Shown piece after piece: positions 15,033 through 23,069 of a stretch of 53,263 nucleotides of DNA (the first letter of the stretch is position 1; each line of letters opens with the position of its first letter). Source of the DNA: Rhodobacteraceae bacterium F11138 (GTDB taxonomy: Bacteria; Pseudomonadota; Alphaproteobacteria; Rhodobacterales; Rhodobacteraceae); the NCBI GenBank assembly GCA_016521575.1, contig JAEKDP010000016.1, positions 1 through 53,263 on the forward strand, given 5' to 3'. The position numbers were made by a program, and so were the translations under genes. The notes below the pieces were generated by a model that was not told where the DNA came from, searched no databases, and saw only the letters and a program-made list of their open reading frames with translations.

Positions 15033-15992
15033 ATGAACATGAAGCTATTTCCCGGTGTCTTCGCCGCTGCCGTGGCGGTCGCTTCCTCGGCATATGCCGA
15101 AGAACTGACCTTGCGGGCCGGTGTTTTCGTGCCGCCGCACACCACATACGGAGTGCCGTTTCAGATGTACGCCGACCATCTCAATGAAATCGGCAAAGGC
15201 GTGCTTCAGATTCGCATCGTTGGCGGCCCCGAGGCCGTCCCTGCTACTGAGCTGGCAACTGCTGTCTCCAACGGTGTGCTCGACCTAGCTGCGCTTCCCC
15301 CCTCTTACTATAAAGGGCAGATGGTTGAATCCGACGCGCATTCGCTCACTTCGCTTTCCGTGCCGCAGCAGCGTGAATCAGGCGCATATGCGGCGCTGGA
15401 CCAAATTGCACGGGAACGGATGGGCGTAACCTATGTCACGACCTATGGCGATGGCGTGCCTTTCCACATTTTCCTTACGGATGATATTTCCAGCCTCGAC
15501 GAGCTCAATGGCACGCGTCTGCGTGGTCAAACGACCTATAATCTCATCTTCGAAGAGTTGGGCGTGATCAACACACCGATCCCCGCGCCCGAAATCTTCA
15601 CGGCTCTGGAGCGCGGCACAGTCGATGGATACGGTTGGGCGCTTTGGGGAATCGGCGACATGGGGTGGTTGGACATGACCTCGGTTCGGGTTGACCCGGG
15701 TTTCTACAACGTCATTATCAACGTGCTGATGAACGAAGAGACCTACGACTCTCTCACGGAGGAACAGCAAGGCATCGTCGATCAAACGACCGCTTGGTTC
15801 GAAGACATGATGGTTGAGTGGAGCGCCGAACGAACCGCCGCAGAATTGTCCGCACAAGAAGCCGCAGGCGTCGCCGTGTTCGATGCTGGCGCCGAACTCA
15901 GTGAAATCGCAACCTCGGCCTATTGGGAGGATCTTGAAAGCCTTAGCCCTGAAGTTGCGCGTTTGCGTCCCCTTCTGGACCCGCAGGATTGA
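15033..15992 (+). CDS. dctP: TRAP transporter substrate-binding protein (DctP), first system
   Basis: A 319-residue periplasmic protein with a Sec signal peptide (MNMKLFPGVFAAAVAVAS, cleavage after AYA). DctP features include GTRLRGQTTYNLIFEELG, with the Arg that binds substrate carboxylate, and ALERGTVDGYGWAL. No permease genes are next to it. It shares the GntR-controlled transcript with the reductase and most likely serves dctQM at 4857-6678, which lie in the other GntR-controlled operon. A hairpin terminator follows. Confidence 0.92.
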   Translation: MNMKLFPGVFAAAVAVASSAYAEELTLRAGVFVPPHTTYGVPFQMYADHLNEIGKGVLQIRIVGGPEAVPATELATAVSNGVLDLAALPPSYYKGQMVESDAHSLTSLSVPQQRESGAYAALDQIARERMGVTYVTTYGDGVPFHIFLTDDISSLDELNGTRLRGQTTYNLIFEELGVINTPIPAPEIFTALERGTVDGYGWALWGIGDMGWLDMTSVRVDPGFYNVIINVLMNEETYDSLTEEQQGIVDQTTAWFEDMMVEWSAERTAAELSAQEAAGVAVFDAGAELSEIATSAYWEDLESLSPEVARLRPLLDPQD

Positions 15993-16016
15993 GATCCGCT
16001 TTTTTGTATACTCAGG

Positions 16017-16050
16017 CCACCCCGGGATTGCCGGGGTGGTTCTTCTTGTT
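16017..16050 (+). terminator. Rho-independent terminator after dctP
   Basis: A perfect 9-bp stem (CCACCCCGG / CCGGGGTGG) with a 5-base loop is followed by a T-rich run, TTCTTCTTGTTTC. It lies 25 bp after the dctP stop and just beyond the IclR stop on the other strand. The poly-T is only on the plus-strand side. Confidence 0.85.
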
Positions 16051-16055
16051 TCATT

Positions 16056-16814
16056 TTAGGCCAATACGCGTTTCAGCCCCGACTGAACCTTCACGAGCGG
16101 CTCCTGAAACATCTCGACAAGATCCACGGCCTTGGCCTGCGTTGCGGCCAAGCCGATATTTAACGCCGCGACTACGCGTCCGTGTACATTCATCAACGGA
16201 ACTGCAATAGATCGCAGGCCGACCTCGACCTCCTGGTCTATGACACAATAGCCGTCATGCTGGACCTCGGCGATCCGTTTCATGATCTCTTCAGGGTCTG
16301 TCAAACTGTGAGCGGTGCGCGGCGACAAGTCGGCGCGATCGATAAGGATCCTCGCTTCGGCCTCGGGCAGCGCGGCCAGCAGAACACGCCCCATTGAGGT
16401 GCAATGTGCCGGAAGCCGCGAACCCGGCATGAGACCAATCGACATGACCCGGCGCTGCGCTGCGCGCGCAAGATAGACTATTTCAGTTTCGTCCAGAATA
16501 GACACCGACGCCGATTCCCCAATTTGATCCGACAATTGGTCGAGCCAGGGCTGAACCATTTGCGGCAACGGCAAGGACGCTAGGGACCCCATCCCCAGGC
16601 GCAGAACACGCGGCGTCGGGGTGAAAAACTTGCCGTCGAACTCAGCATATCCCAATTGGCAAAGCGTTAGGAGGCACCGCCTCGCCGTTGCCCTATCGAG
16701 TCCGGTTCGCTTGGCGACATCCGTGATCGTCAAGCGCGGCGTTTCGGCCCCGAAACACTCGATCACCTGAAGGCCCTTTGCCAAAGATGCGACATAGTCA
16801 GTCGGTTTGTTCAT
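16056..16814 (-). CDS. IclR-family regulator (PcaR/PobR type)
   Basis: A 252-residue regulator. An N-terminal helix-turn-helix (LTITDVAKRTGLDRATARRCLLTL) is followed by the IclR effector domain (GSRLPAHCTSMGRVLLAALP; GYCVIDQEVEVGLRSIAVP). The PcaR/PcaU/PobR subgroup regulates beta-ketoadipate genes and responds to beta-ketoadipate or related acids. It is divergent from the CoA-transferase genes with a 107-bp shared gap. Two ATGs (16817, 16814) are adjacent; the upstream open frame is not used because it would cross the divergent promoter. Confidence 0.9.
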   Translation of the reverse strand: MNKPTDYVASLAKGLQVIECFGAETPRLTITDVAKRTGLDRATARRCLLTLCQLGYAEFDGKFFTPTPRVLRLGMGSLASLPLPQMVQPWLDQLSDQIGESASVSILDETEIVYLARAAQRRVMSIGLMPGSRLPAHCTSMGRVLLAALPEAEARILIDRADLSPRTAHSLTDPEEIMKRIAEVQHDGYCVIDQEVEVGLRSIAVPLMNVHGRVVAALNIGLAATQAKAVDLVEMFQEPLVKVQSGLKRVLA

Positions 16815-16921
16815 CATCCGCACAAGTAAAAGCATCGTTTGAACAAATGTCAATATGCGCACAAAACCCATAGCTCTCTGCAAAGACTGGCCATACCTTT
16901 GGCGGCGAAGGAGAACCTGAC

Positions 16922-17629
16922 ATGGACAAAACCATTCAGACCACCGCGGAAGCAGTGGCACAGATTCCCGATGGAGCGACGGTAATGATCGGTGGCTTCG
17001 GTGGCTCTGGCGCGCCGATCGAACTGATCCACGCGCTCATCGACCAAGGCGCCAAACACTTGACGGTTGTGAACAACAACGCCGGCAACGGCCACGTCGG
17101 CCTTGCTGCGCTGATTGAACAGGGTCGTGTTGACAAGTTGATCTGTTCGTTTCCGCGCTCTGCCGATCCGAGCGTATTTGTCGAAAGCTATTGGGCAGGG
17201 AAGATAAAGTTGGACATCGTTCCGCAGGGCACACTTGCTGAACGTATCAGGGCCGGTGGCGCAGGCATCCCTGCATTCTATACCCCCACCGCCTTTGGCA
17301 CTGATGTAGCCAAAGGCAAACCGGTCGAGGTCTTCGAGGGGCGCTCCTATGTGCAAGAACGCTGGCTCAAGGCGGATTTCGCTCTAATCAAAGCCGATCT
17401 GGGGGATCCGCACGGCAACCTGACCTACCGGATGGCCGCGCGAAACTTCAATCCGATCATGGCAACCGCCGCAATGACAACAATCGCGCAGGTATCGCAG
17501 CTGGTAGGGCTGGGCGCCATCGATCCCGAGCGTGTAATCACGCCGGGCATATTCGTGGCCGGCCTTACCGAGGTTCCGAACCCCGCGCAGGAAGAAGAGC
17601 TCAATTGGGCGGAGGCCATTTACCCATGA
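16922..17629 (+). CDS. pcaI: 3-oxoadipate CoA-transferase, subunit A
   Basis: A 235-residue CoA-transferase alpha subunit. It has the family I pattern GATVMIGGFGGSGAPIELI near the N-terminus and AGGAGIPAFYTPTAFGT in the middle. The enzyme moves CoA from succinyl-CoA to beta-ketoadipate. The call is to the PcaI/CatI group by overall resemblance and by its neighbours (IclR regulator, thiolase remnant, intradiol genes); 3-oxoacid transferases with other substrates are similar. It overlaps subunit B by 4 bp (ATGA). Confidence 0.87.
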   Translation: MDKTIQTTAEAVAQIPDGATVMIGGFGGSGAPIELIHALIDQGAKHLTVVNNNAGNGHVGLAALIEQGRVDKLICSFPRSADPSVFVESYWAGKIKLDIVPQGTLAERIRAGGAGIPAFYTPTAFGTDVAKGKPVEVFEGRSYVQERWLKADFALIKADLGDPHGNLTYRMAARNFNPIMATAAMTTIAQVSQLVGLGAIDPERVITPGIFVAGLTEVPNPAQEEELNWAEAIYP

Positions 17630-18315
17630 TCGACATCACCGACATAAAGCTGTCCAACGCGCAGATCGCTTGGCGTGCTGCACAGGATATTGATGATGGA
17701 GCCTACGTAAACCTTGGCATTGGCTTTCCGGAAATGGTTGCGCGATTTCAGGCTGAAGGCAAACAGGCGATTTTCCATACCGAGAACGGCGTTCTCGATT
17801 TCGGCGAGGCACCCAAGCCGGGAGAAGAAGACTGGGATCTCATCAATGCCGGGAAAAAGGCCGTCACGCTCAGGCCCGGAACGTCGTTTTTTCACCACGC
17901 CGACAGTTTTGCCATGGTGCGTGGCGGCCATCTCGATGTGGCTATTCTCGGCGCATACCAGGTGGCACAGAACGGTGACCTTGCGAACTGGTCGACTGGC
18001 AAAAGCGGCATTCCTGCCGTGGGTGGTGCCATGGATCTTGTCCAGTCTGCCAAGCGGGTCGCGGTAGTCACGGACCATGTCACCAAGAATGGCGCGCCCA
18101 AACTGGTCGATGCCTGCACTCTGCCGCTCACCGGTGTCGGGTGTGTCACACGCATCTACAGTTCGCTGGCTGTCATTGATGTTGATGTTGCAGGCTTCGT
18201 CTTGCGCGAGAAGATTTCGGCGATCTCGACGGATGAACTTCAATCCCTGACAGGTGCCCCACTGCACGCGAACGGCCCCGTACAAAAGCTAATCTGCCCA
18301 AAGGTTCTGGCATGA
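17626..18315 (+). CDS. pcaJ: 3-oxoadipate CoA-transferase, subunit B
   Basis: A 229-residue beta subunit with the catalytic glutamate in TENGVLDFG (Glu53), which forms the glutamyl-CoA thioester. YVNLGIGFPEMVA lies near the N-terminus, and TNHVTK-like (TDHVTKNGAPKLV) and GPVQKLICPKVLA segments are near the C-terminus. The ATG at 17626 overlaps subunit A by 4 bp, and its own stop overlaps the start of the decayed thiolase by 4 bp, so the ancestral operon was pcaIJF. Confidence 0.88.
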   Translation: MIDITDIKLSNAQIAWRAAQDIDDGAYVNLGIGFPEMVARFQAEGKQAIFHTENGVLDFGEAPKPGEEDWDLINAGKKAVTLRPGTSFFHHADSFAMVRGGHLDVAILGAYQVAQNGDLANWSTGKSGIPAVGGAMDLVQSAKRVAVVTDHVTKNGAPKLVDACTLPLTGVGCVTRIYSSLAVIDVDVAGFVLREKISAISTDELQSLTGAPLHANGPVQKLICPKVLA

Positions 18316-18513
18316 AAGGCGGCTACATTTGCGACTGGTTCGCGCACCGATCGGTCGCTTTGGCGCTGGCCTAACGCGTCAGGGGAAAATGACGGGGCTG
18401 CCGCGTTCGTCGCCGCCTTTGGAAAAGCAGTCAGAGCACACGGGATGACACCGCTCGCACACGTATTGGGCAGGGCGGCCGCTGGCGTCGCACCGTGTAT
18501 CATGGGTTTTGCA
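18312..18513 (+). pseudogene. pcaF: Deletion remnant of 3-oxoadipyl-CoA thiolase
   Basis: An ATG overlapping the pcaJ stop starts MKGGYICD, matching the thiolase N-terminus. In a shifted frame comes PIGRFGA, the next conserved stretch (RTPIGRFGG). From 18373, in another frame, 47 residues read NASGENDGAAAFVAAF ... GVAPCIMGFA, matching the middle of thiolases (NASGxNDGAAA ... GVxPxxMG). About 200 residues between these blocks and the whole C-terminus with the second active-site Cys and the His are missing. Frameshifts plus deletion make it non-functional. Thiolysis of beta-ketoadipyl-CoA must come from elsewhere. Confidence 0.85.
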
Positions 18514-18568
18514 AACACTTCCCAATCCGAATTGGTGGATGTCCGAGTCCGATCAGACGCGCCGCAGT

Positions 18569-19426
18569 TCAGGACGCCCCGGCCCCTGCGCTCGGCATGC
18601 GCGCCAGCCCGTCCACGAAGAACGGGCGGAATGCCTCGGGGTATTCACTCATCGGAAAATGCCCGACCTCGTCCATGACCGACAAGGTCGCCCCCTCCAC
18701 TTGCTCTGCGGTGCGACGTGCATCTTCTGGTGTGCAGGTGAAGTCGTAGGCACCGACGATGAAATGAACCGGGGTCTTGGCGGTGTCGATGCGGTGTAGC
18801 TGGCCGACAAGGCTGTCATCCTGAGTGTAGAAGCTCAAGTCACCCCGGAACACACCTGGCCCCGACTGCATGAACATCCACAATGTATTGGCCCGTTCCG
18901 TATCTGGTGCATAGGGTGAGATGTTGGTCGACACGAGCGCGGCACCCATCTCGCCGCCATGCGCGTCCGGACGGTGGAACCAGTCGATATCGTACCACGC
19001 GGGCTGGAAGTCGCTTGCTTCAATTGCAAGAAAACCCGCGAATGATTCTGGATGATGTACCGCAAGCTGCAAAGCGATGCGCCCACCCATGGACACACCC
19101 GCCAGAACGGGCCGGTTGAGTTCCAAGCCGCCGATGACGGCCAAAACCGTTTCCATGTAGGCTTTGGTGCTCAGCAGATATTCTTCCTGCATGAATCCTT
19201 CAGGTGGAAGGCTTTTGCCGTGCCATGGCATATCGAAGGCAATGATCCGGTTTTCGGCGGTGATCGCTGGATCGTTCAAGATATGGCGCCATTGCCGCGT
19301 GTCTGAACCGGCGGTGTGGAGGCACAGAACCGGCCGTCCCTGCCCTGCTTCTTCGAAATAGATACGTTGGGCCCGACCGGCCACCTCGACGGTCAAATAG
19401 CGACCTGTGATCTGTTCAATGGTCAT
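18569..19426 (-). CDS. Alpha/beta hydrolase, possible enol-lactone or ring-cleavage hydrolase
   Basis: A 285-residue alpha/beta hydrolase. The oxyanion strand is LCLHTAGSDTRQW, the nucleophile elbow GVSMGG, the acid is in GAYDFTC and the His in GHFPMSEYP, so the triad is complete. Similar proteins include beta-ketoadipate enol-lactone hydrolase (PcaD/CatD) and meta-cleavage product hydrolases. Its place beside pcaIJ and the intradiol genes suits an enol-lactonase, but specificity cannot be read from sequence. It is translationally coupled (ATGA) to the upstream SCP2-like gene and transcribed towards pcaJ. Confidence 0.85.
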   Translation of the reverse strand: MTIEQITGRYLTVEVAGRAQRIYFEEAGQGRPVLCLHTAGSDTRQWRHILNDPAITAENRIIAFDMPWHGKSLPPEGFMQEEYLLSTKAYMETVLAVIGGLELNRPVLAGVSMGGRIALQLAVHHPESFAGFLAIEASDFQPAWYDIDWFHRPDAHGGEMGAALVSTNISPYAPDTERANTLWMFMQSGPGVFRGDLSFYTQDDSLVGQLHRIDTAKTPVHFIVGAYDFTCTPEDARRTAEQVEGATLSVMDEVGHFPMSEYPEAFRPFFVDGLARMPSAGAGAS

Positions 19427-19803
19427 TCGACCACCTCCCGACGCGCACGCGGCAATGCCAGCACCTCTTTTAGAAATCTCAAGTTTTTGACGAGAAGCAG
19501 TATGTCACCCATAATTTCAGCGCGCCCGATCTTCACCATGGCAAAGATGTCATGAAATCCCGGTTTGGGCGTAGCGGTCCAGAACTCTTCGAACGCGTCT
19601 TCATCTGTGACGAAGCTGAAACGATACGGCGTCTTTTTTGACGGCCCCTCCAGCAGCTGCGCGATCCGGCCTTTTTCGAACACGAGATAGAACTCTTGCC
19701 CGTCCACCTTGATCAGAACGGTCTCAGAAAACAGCGCACCCATCCTGCGCAAGTGCGGCAAACGATCCAGCGCCGCCTGCATTTGTTTCATTCGATCTAA
19801 CAT
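19423..19803 (-). CDS. SCP2-like small protein
   Basis: A 126-residue protein resembling the sterol-carrier-protein-2 / alkyl-sulfatase C-terminal fold: TVLIKVDGQEFYLVFEKGRIAQLLEGP followed by PYRFSFVTDEDAFEEFW. Proteins of this type bind hydrophobic ligands and often accompany hydrolases or oxygenases. The start at 19803 has GAGGAG upstream; a longer frame to 19839 is less likely. It overlaps the hydrolase by 4 bp. Fold assignment is tentative and no enzymatic residues are recognised. Confidence 0.6.
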   Translation of the reverse strand: MLDRMKQMQAALDRLPHLRRMGALFSETVLIKVDGQEFYLVFEKGRIAQLLEGPSKKTPYRFSFVTDEDAFEEFWTATPKPGFHDIFAMVKIGRAEIMGDILLLVKNLRFLKEVLALPRARREVVE

Positions 19804-19915
19804 ATTGTCGCTATCTCCTCGTCCTGATGCGTTGGGCACTATATGCGGAGGGCGTGGCCTTCTTGGTCATCTCTGATACCGCAACGCGCGACAAGCCTTG
19901 AGCGTTCAAACGTCT

Positions 19916-19933
19916 GGGTATCGCGTAATACCC
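19916..19933. promoter_or_regulatory. Candidate LysR operator before the intradiol dioxygenase
   Basis: GGGTAT and ATACCC form a perfect inverted repeat around a 6-base spacer, within the 238-bp gap between the SCP2-like gene and the dioxygenase. Another half site, GATACC, lies about 40 bp to the left. CatR/BenM-type LysR proteins bind ATAC/GTAT dyads, so this could be the site of the LysR protein encoded at 22182. Assigned by eye. Confidence 0.42.
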
Positions 19934-20041
19934 CGTGGACGGCTTCCCGAAGTGCGTTTTGCGATGCAATCTCTGCAGGATGGAGAAGAGACCGGGCAGG
20001 AAAACCTGTCCAAAAACGCCCCACCTGAGGAGGAGAATCCC

Positions 20042-20911
20042 ATGAGAAACGTTACCGTAGAAAATGTCACGGACGTCGTGGTCAACGCCATCGGCGCATC
20101 ACACGATCTGCCGGCTCGCAACAAGGAGATCATGACCGCTTTGGTACGTCATCTGCATGATTTCTGCAAGGAAGTGAACCTGAGCAGCGAAGAGTTCATG
20201 AACGCCTGCGATTTTCTGGCGCGCGCGGGCGCTGTCTGTTCTGACAAACGGCAGGAGTTCATCCTGCTATCTGATATTCTGGGTGTCGAGGTGCTGGTGG
20301 ATATGCTGTCGAACCCAACACCAAATGGAGAAACGACCGGCACGGTGCTTGGGCCCTTTTTCCGCGAAAACGCCCCGGTGCTTCCGCACGGCGCGTCCAT
20401 TGTCCAAAAGCACTTTGACAATGAAGAAACGGTGTTCGTTGACGGCTATGTCAAGGATGCCGACGGAAATCCGGTGGCGCAGGCCGTGCTGGATGTCTGG
20501 GAAGATGCGCCCAACGGGCTTTACGAGAACCACGATCCCGAGCAACCAGATTACAATCTGCGCGGTCGGTTCGAGACTGATGAAAACGGCTACTATTGCT
20601 ATCGTGCCATTCGCCCCGTGCCCTACCCGATTCCGTCGGACTGGACCGCAGGCGAGATGATTTCCTATATGGGTCACCACACAATGCGTCCCGGCCATAT
20701 TCATGTGATGATCACAAAGCCGGGCTTTCGCACACTGGTTTCCCAACTGTATGACTCCTCGTCTGAACATCTCGATAACGACGCGGTGTTCGCGGTGAAG
20801 GAAGACCTGATTGGCGACTTCTCGAAGGGAACTGATGAGATGGGCACCGATCTTTATGTCAAATTCGACTTCACGCTCGCCGCTGAAGCCACTGCGATGG
20901 CGGCCGAGTAA
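20042..20911 (+). CDS. Intradiol ring-cleavage dioxygenase (hydroxyquinol/catechol type)
   Basis: A 289-residue non-heme Fe(III) dioxygenase. The N-terminal helical dimerisation domain has VRHLHDFCKEVNL and SDKRQEFILLSDILGVEVLVD, which most resembles hydroxyquinol 1,2-dioxygenases. The iron ligands are Tyr161 (GLYENHDP), Tyr195 (VPYPIP), His219 and His221 (PGHIHV). AGGAGG precedes ATG 20042; the open frame extends upstream without a ribosome site. The next gene is a muconate cycloisomerase, which points to a (substituted) catechol giving a muconate. Hydroxyquinol would instead need a maleylacetate reductase, which is not here. Confidence 0.9.
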   Translation: MRNVTVENVTDVVVNAIGASHDLPARNKEIMTALVRHLHDFCKEVNLSSEEFMNACDFLARAGAVCSDKRQEFILLSDILGVEVLVDMLSNPTPNGETTGTVLGPFFRENAPVLPHGASIVQKHFDNEETVFVDGYVKDADGNPVAQAVLDVWEDAPNGLYENHDPEQPDYNLRGRFETDENGYYCYRAIRPVPYPIPSDWTAGEMISYMGHHTMRPGHIHVMITKPGFRTLVSQLYDSSSEHLDNDAVFAVKEDLIGDFSKGTDEMGTDLYVKFDFTLAAEATAMAAE

Positions 20912-21005
20912 TCAATCCCCGGCGCACACAGTGCCAACTTGTGTGCGCCCAATATGCCTTGCTCTTCGCGAGCAGGATGTCCGCTCGCGCGAAAGGATAC
21001 CACCC

Positions 21006-22178
21006 ATGTCCAGGCCCCAGGAAGCTGTTGTCAACCGAATGGACAGCGCCGCGAAGCGCGACACAATCATCGCAGAGATCGGCACCCGCATTGTCGATTG
21101 CGTCACGACCCGGCGACACAAATTGTCGAACACGGAAATAACCCACCAGTCCTTCGTCATCGTCGAAGCCAAACTGTCCTGTGGCACTGTTGGATACGGC
21201 GAAGCATCGACTCTGGGTGGGCCGCGCTGGTCCGAGGAAAGCGTCGAGGCCATAAAGGCCAATATCGACACCTATCTTGCCCCAATTCTTGTCGGTCAGC
21301 CCGCACTTGCGTTCGAAGCAAACGGATTACGCATGAAGAAGGCGGTGAATCGCAACACTTCGGCGCGTGCCGCGATTGAGGGCGCGCTTTACGATGCGAC
21401 TGGCAAGGCGCTGGATCTGCCGGCGACCGCATTTCTGGGCGGTCCGGTGCGCGACCGCACCGAGGTGCTCTGGGCCCTTGCCTCGGGCGATGCAGATCAG
21501 GAAATCGAAGAGGCGCGCGGCAAACTCGCAGCCCGCGAACACCGCCGTTTCAAGATCAAGTTGGGCTTCCACAGTCCGGCTGACGACATGGCCCGTCTGC
21601 GCAAGATCATGAGCGCAATGCCCGAAGGCACTGAGATGGTCGTTGACGTGAACCAGGGATGGTCCGAGTCGACCGCAATTCGGTATCTACCCGAACTGGC
21701 CGAACTTGGCGTCGCTTTGATCGAGCAACCGCTTCAACCAGGTCAGCTTGCCGCTACCGCCCGGATAGCTGCGCGCAGCGCGATCCCGATCATGATTGAC
21801 GAAGCCGCATTCTCTAACCCCGAACTTGTTCAGAACGCCAATGTCGCTGCAGGTAGCGTGTATTCCCTAAAGCTGGTCAAATCCGGCGGGCTGCAGGAGA
21901 TGAAGCGCGCTGCGGGAATTGCGAGCGCGTTTGGGATGGAGCTTTACGGAGGGTGTCTGCTGGAAAGCGGGATCGGCGCAGCGGCGCACATGGCAGTCTT
22001 CTCGACCCTTCCGCAGCTCGAATGGGGCTGTGAACACTTCGGTCCGCGTATCCTGAAAAACGACCTGATTTCGTCCGGCCTTGTATTCAAGGATTTCCAA
22101 ATCCACATGCCCACGGGGCCTGGCCTCGGCATCTGCGTAAATCACGACGCGCTGAACGACGCGACGCGCAAGGCCTGA
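21006..22178 (+). CDS. catB: Muconate cycloisomerase (enolase superfamily)
   Basis: A 390-residue lactonising enzyme. Catalytic residues line up with Pseudomonas muconate-lactonising enzyme with a constant offset: Lys183-x-Lys185 (KIK), Asp214 (DVNQ), Glu240 (EQP), Asp265 (DEA) and Lys289 (SLKLVKSGG). The N-terminal capping domain contains GYGEAST. It converts cis,cis-muconate, or a substituted form, to a muconolactone. The start at ATG 21006 follows a GAAAGGA site, 94 bp after the dioxygenase. Only 3 bp separate its stop from the convergent LysR gene. The symbol is by function; the residues cannot separate muconate from chloro- or methylmuconate enzymes. Confidence 0.88.
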   Translation: MSRPQEAVVNRMDSAAKRDTIIAEIGTRIVDCVTTRRHKLSNTEITHQSFVIVEAKLSCGTVGYGEASTLGGPRWSEESVEAIKANIDTYLAPILVGQPALAFEANGLRMKKAVNRNTSARAAIEGALYDATGKALDLPATAFLGGPVRDRTEVLWALASGDADQEIEEARGKLAAREHRRFKIKLGFHSPADDMARLRKIMSAMPEGTEMVVDVNQGWSESTAIRYLPELAELGVALIEQPLQPGQLAATARIAARSAIPIMIDEAAFSNPELVQNANVAAGSVYSLKLVKSGGLQEMKRAAGIASAFGMELYGGCLLESGIGAAAHMAVFSTLPQLEWGCEHFGPRILKNDLISSGLVFKDFQIHMPTGPGLGICVNHDALNDATRKA

Positions 22179-22181
22179 CTG

Positions 22182-23069
22182 TCATTGATTTCGCACAAAC
22201 TTCTTTGCGATATCAAGAAACTGAAGCAGCTGGCGCGACTGGTTGTCGCGCCGGGCATGGATCGTCAATCCGGTCCCCGGATTCGGTCCTTCATAGGATC
22301 GAAAGAAAACGCCCGGCCGGGTGGTGCGCGATACGCTTTCCGGAACCACGCTGATACCGGCGCCGACAGAGACAAGGGCAATTGCCGTCTGGTAGTCCTG
22401 CGTCAGTTCCAGCGTGGCGGGTTCAAAATTCGCCTGCCGGCACAAATCAAGGATGAAATCGGCGTAACTTGGGCGCGGGCGGCGTGGATAAAGAACGAAG
22501 GGCCGATTGCGCAATTCCGCGAAGCGGATTGTCTGCTGCGTGGCGAGCTCTGAATTGTCGGGCACAGCAAGGATCAGGCGTTCGCGCTCGAGCGGTTCTC
22601 GTCGCAACTCTTCATCCTCCAAATGAGGACGCGCGACGGCGATATCGATCTCGCGCTGCACAAGCGCAGAATGAAGCGCAGCGTTGTTCATCGCCGACAG
22701 CGCAAGTTCAACCTTTGGATAATGCGAGCGATAGGATTTGATAAGGCTGGGCAATGCGCCATGTGTGGCTGATCCCACGAAGGCCACGCGAAGTCTTCCA
22801 GCGCCCCCCGCCCCTACGAGATGGGTTTCCTTGTAGGCCGAGTCAAGCCGGTCAACCAGCTCGCGCGCGTGGCGCTCCAACACTTCGCCGGCCTGAGTCA
22901 GGCGAATCTGGCCACGAGTGCGATCAAAAAGCTTGGCTCCTATATCGGCCTCAAGTGCTGCAATCTGACGGCTAAGTGGCGGCTGGGCTATGCCAAGTCT
23001 GGACGCCGCGCGCCCAAAGTGCAACTCGTCGGCGACTCCGAGAAAGTATTTGATCCTGCGCAGTTCCAT
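22182..23069 (-). CDS. LysR-family regulator (CatR/BenM type)
   Basis: A 295-residue LysR protein. The N-terminal HTH has the RxxHFGRAA-type pattern (LHFGRAASRLGIAQPPLSRQI) typical of regulators of catechol and benzoate genes, and the effector domain follows (LRVAFVGSATHGALPSLI). It is convergent with the muconate cycloisomerase, rather than divergent as is usual for CatR, and starts next to the 528-bp region before the GMC operon. Likely inducer: a muconate (family knowledge); target: the dyad at 19916 (inference). Confidence 0.9.
   Translation of the reverse strand: MELRRIKYFLGVADELHFGRAASRLGIAQPPLSRQIAALEADIGAKLFDRTRGQIRLTQAGEVLERHARELVDRLDSAYKETHLVGAGGAGRLRVAFVGSATHGALPSLIKSYRSHYPKVELALSAMNNAALHSALVQREIDIAVARPHLEDEELRREPLERERLILAVPDNSELATQQTIRFAELRNRPFVLYPRRPRPSYADFILDLCRQANFEPATLELTQDYQTAIALVSVGAGISVVPESVSRTTRPGVFFRSYEGPNPGTGLTIHARRDNQSRQLLQFLDIAKKFVRNQ

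Noticed and set aside
16815-16921. CGCACAA repeats as an IclR operator between iclR and pcaI
   Set aside because: Only short direct similarity (CCGCACAAG, GCGCACAAA) with no convincing dyad.
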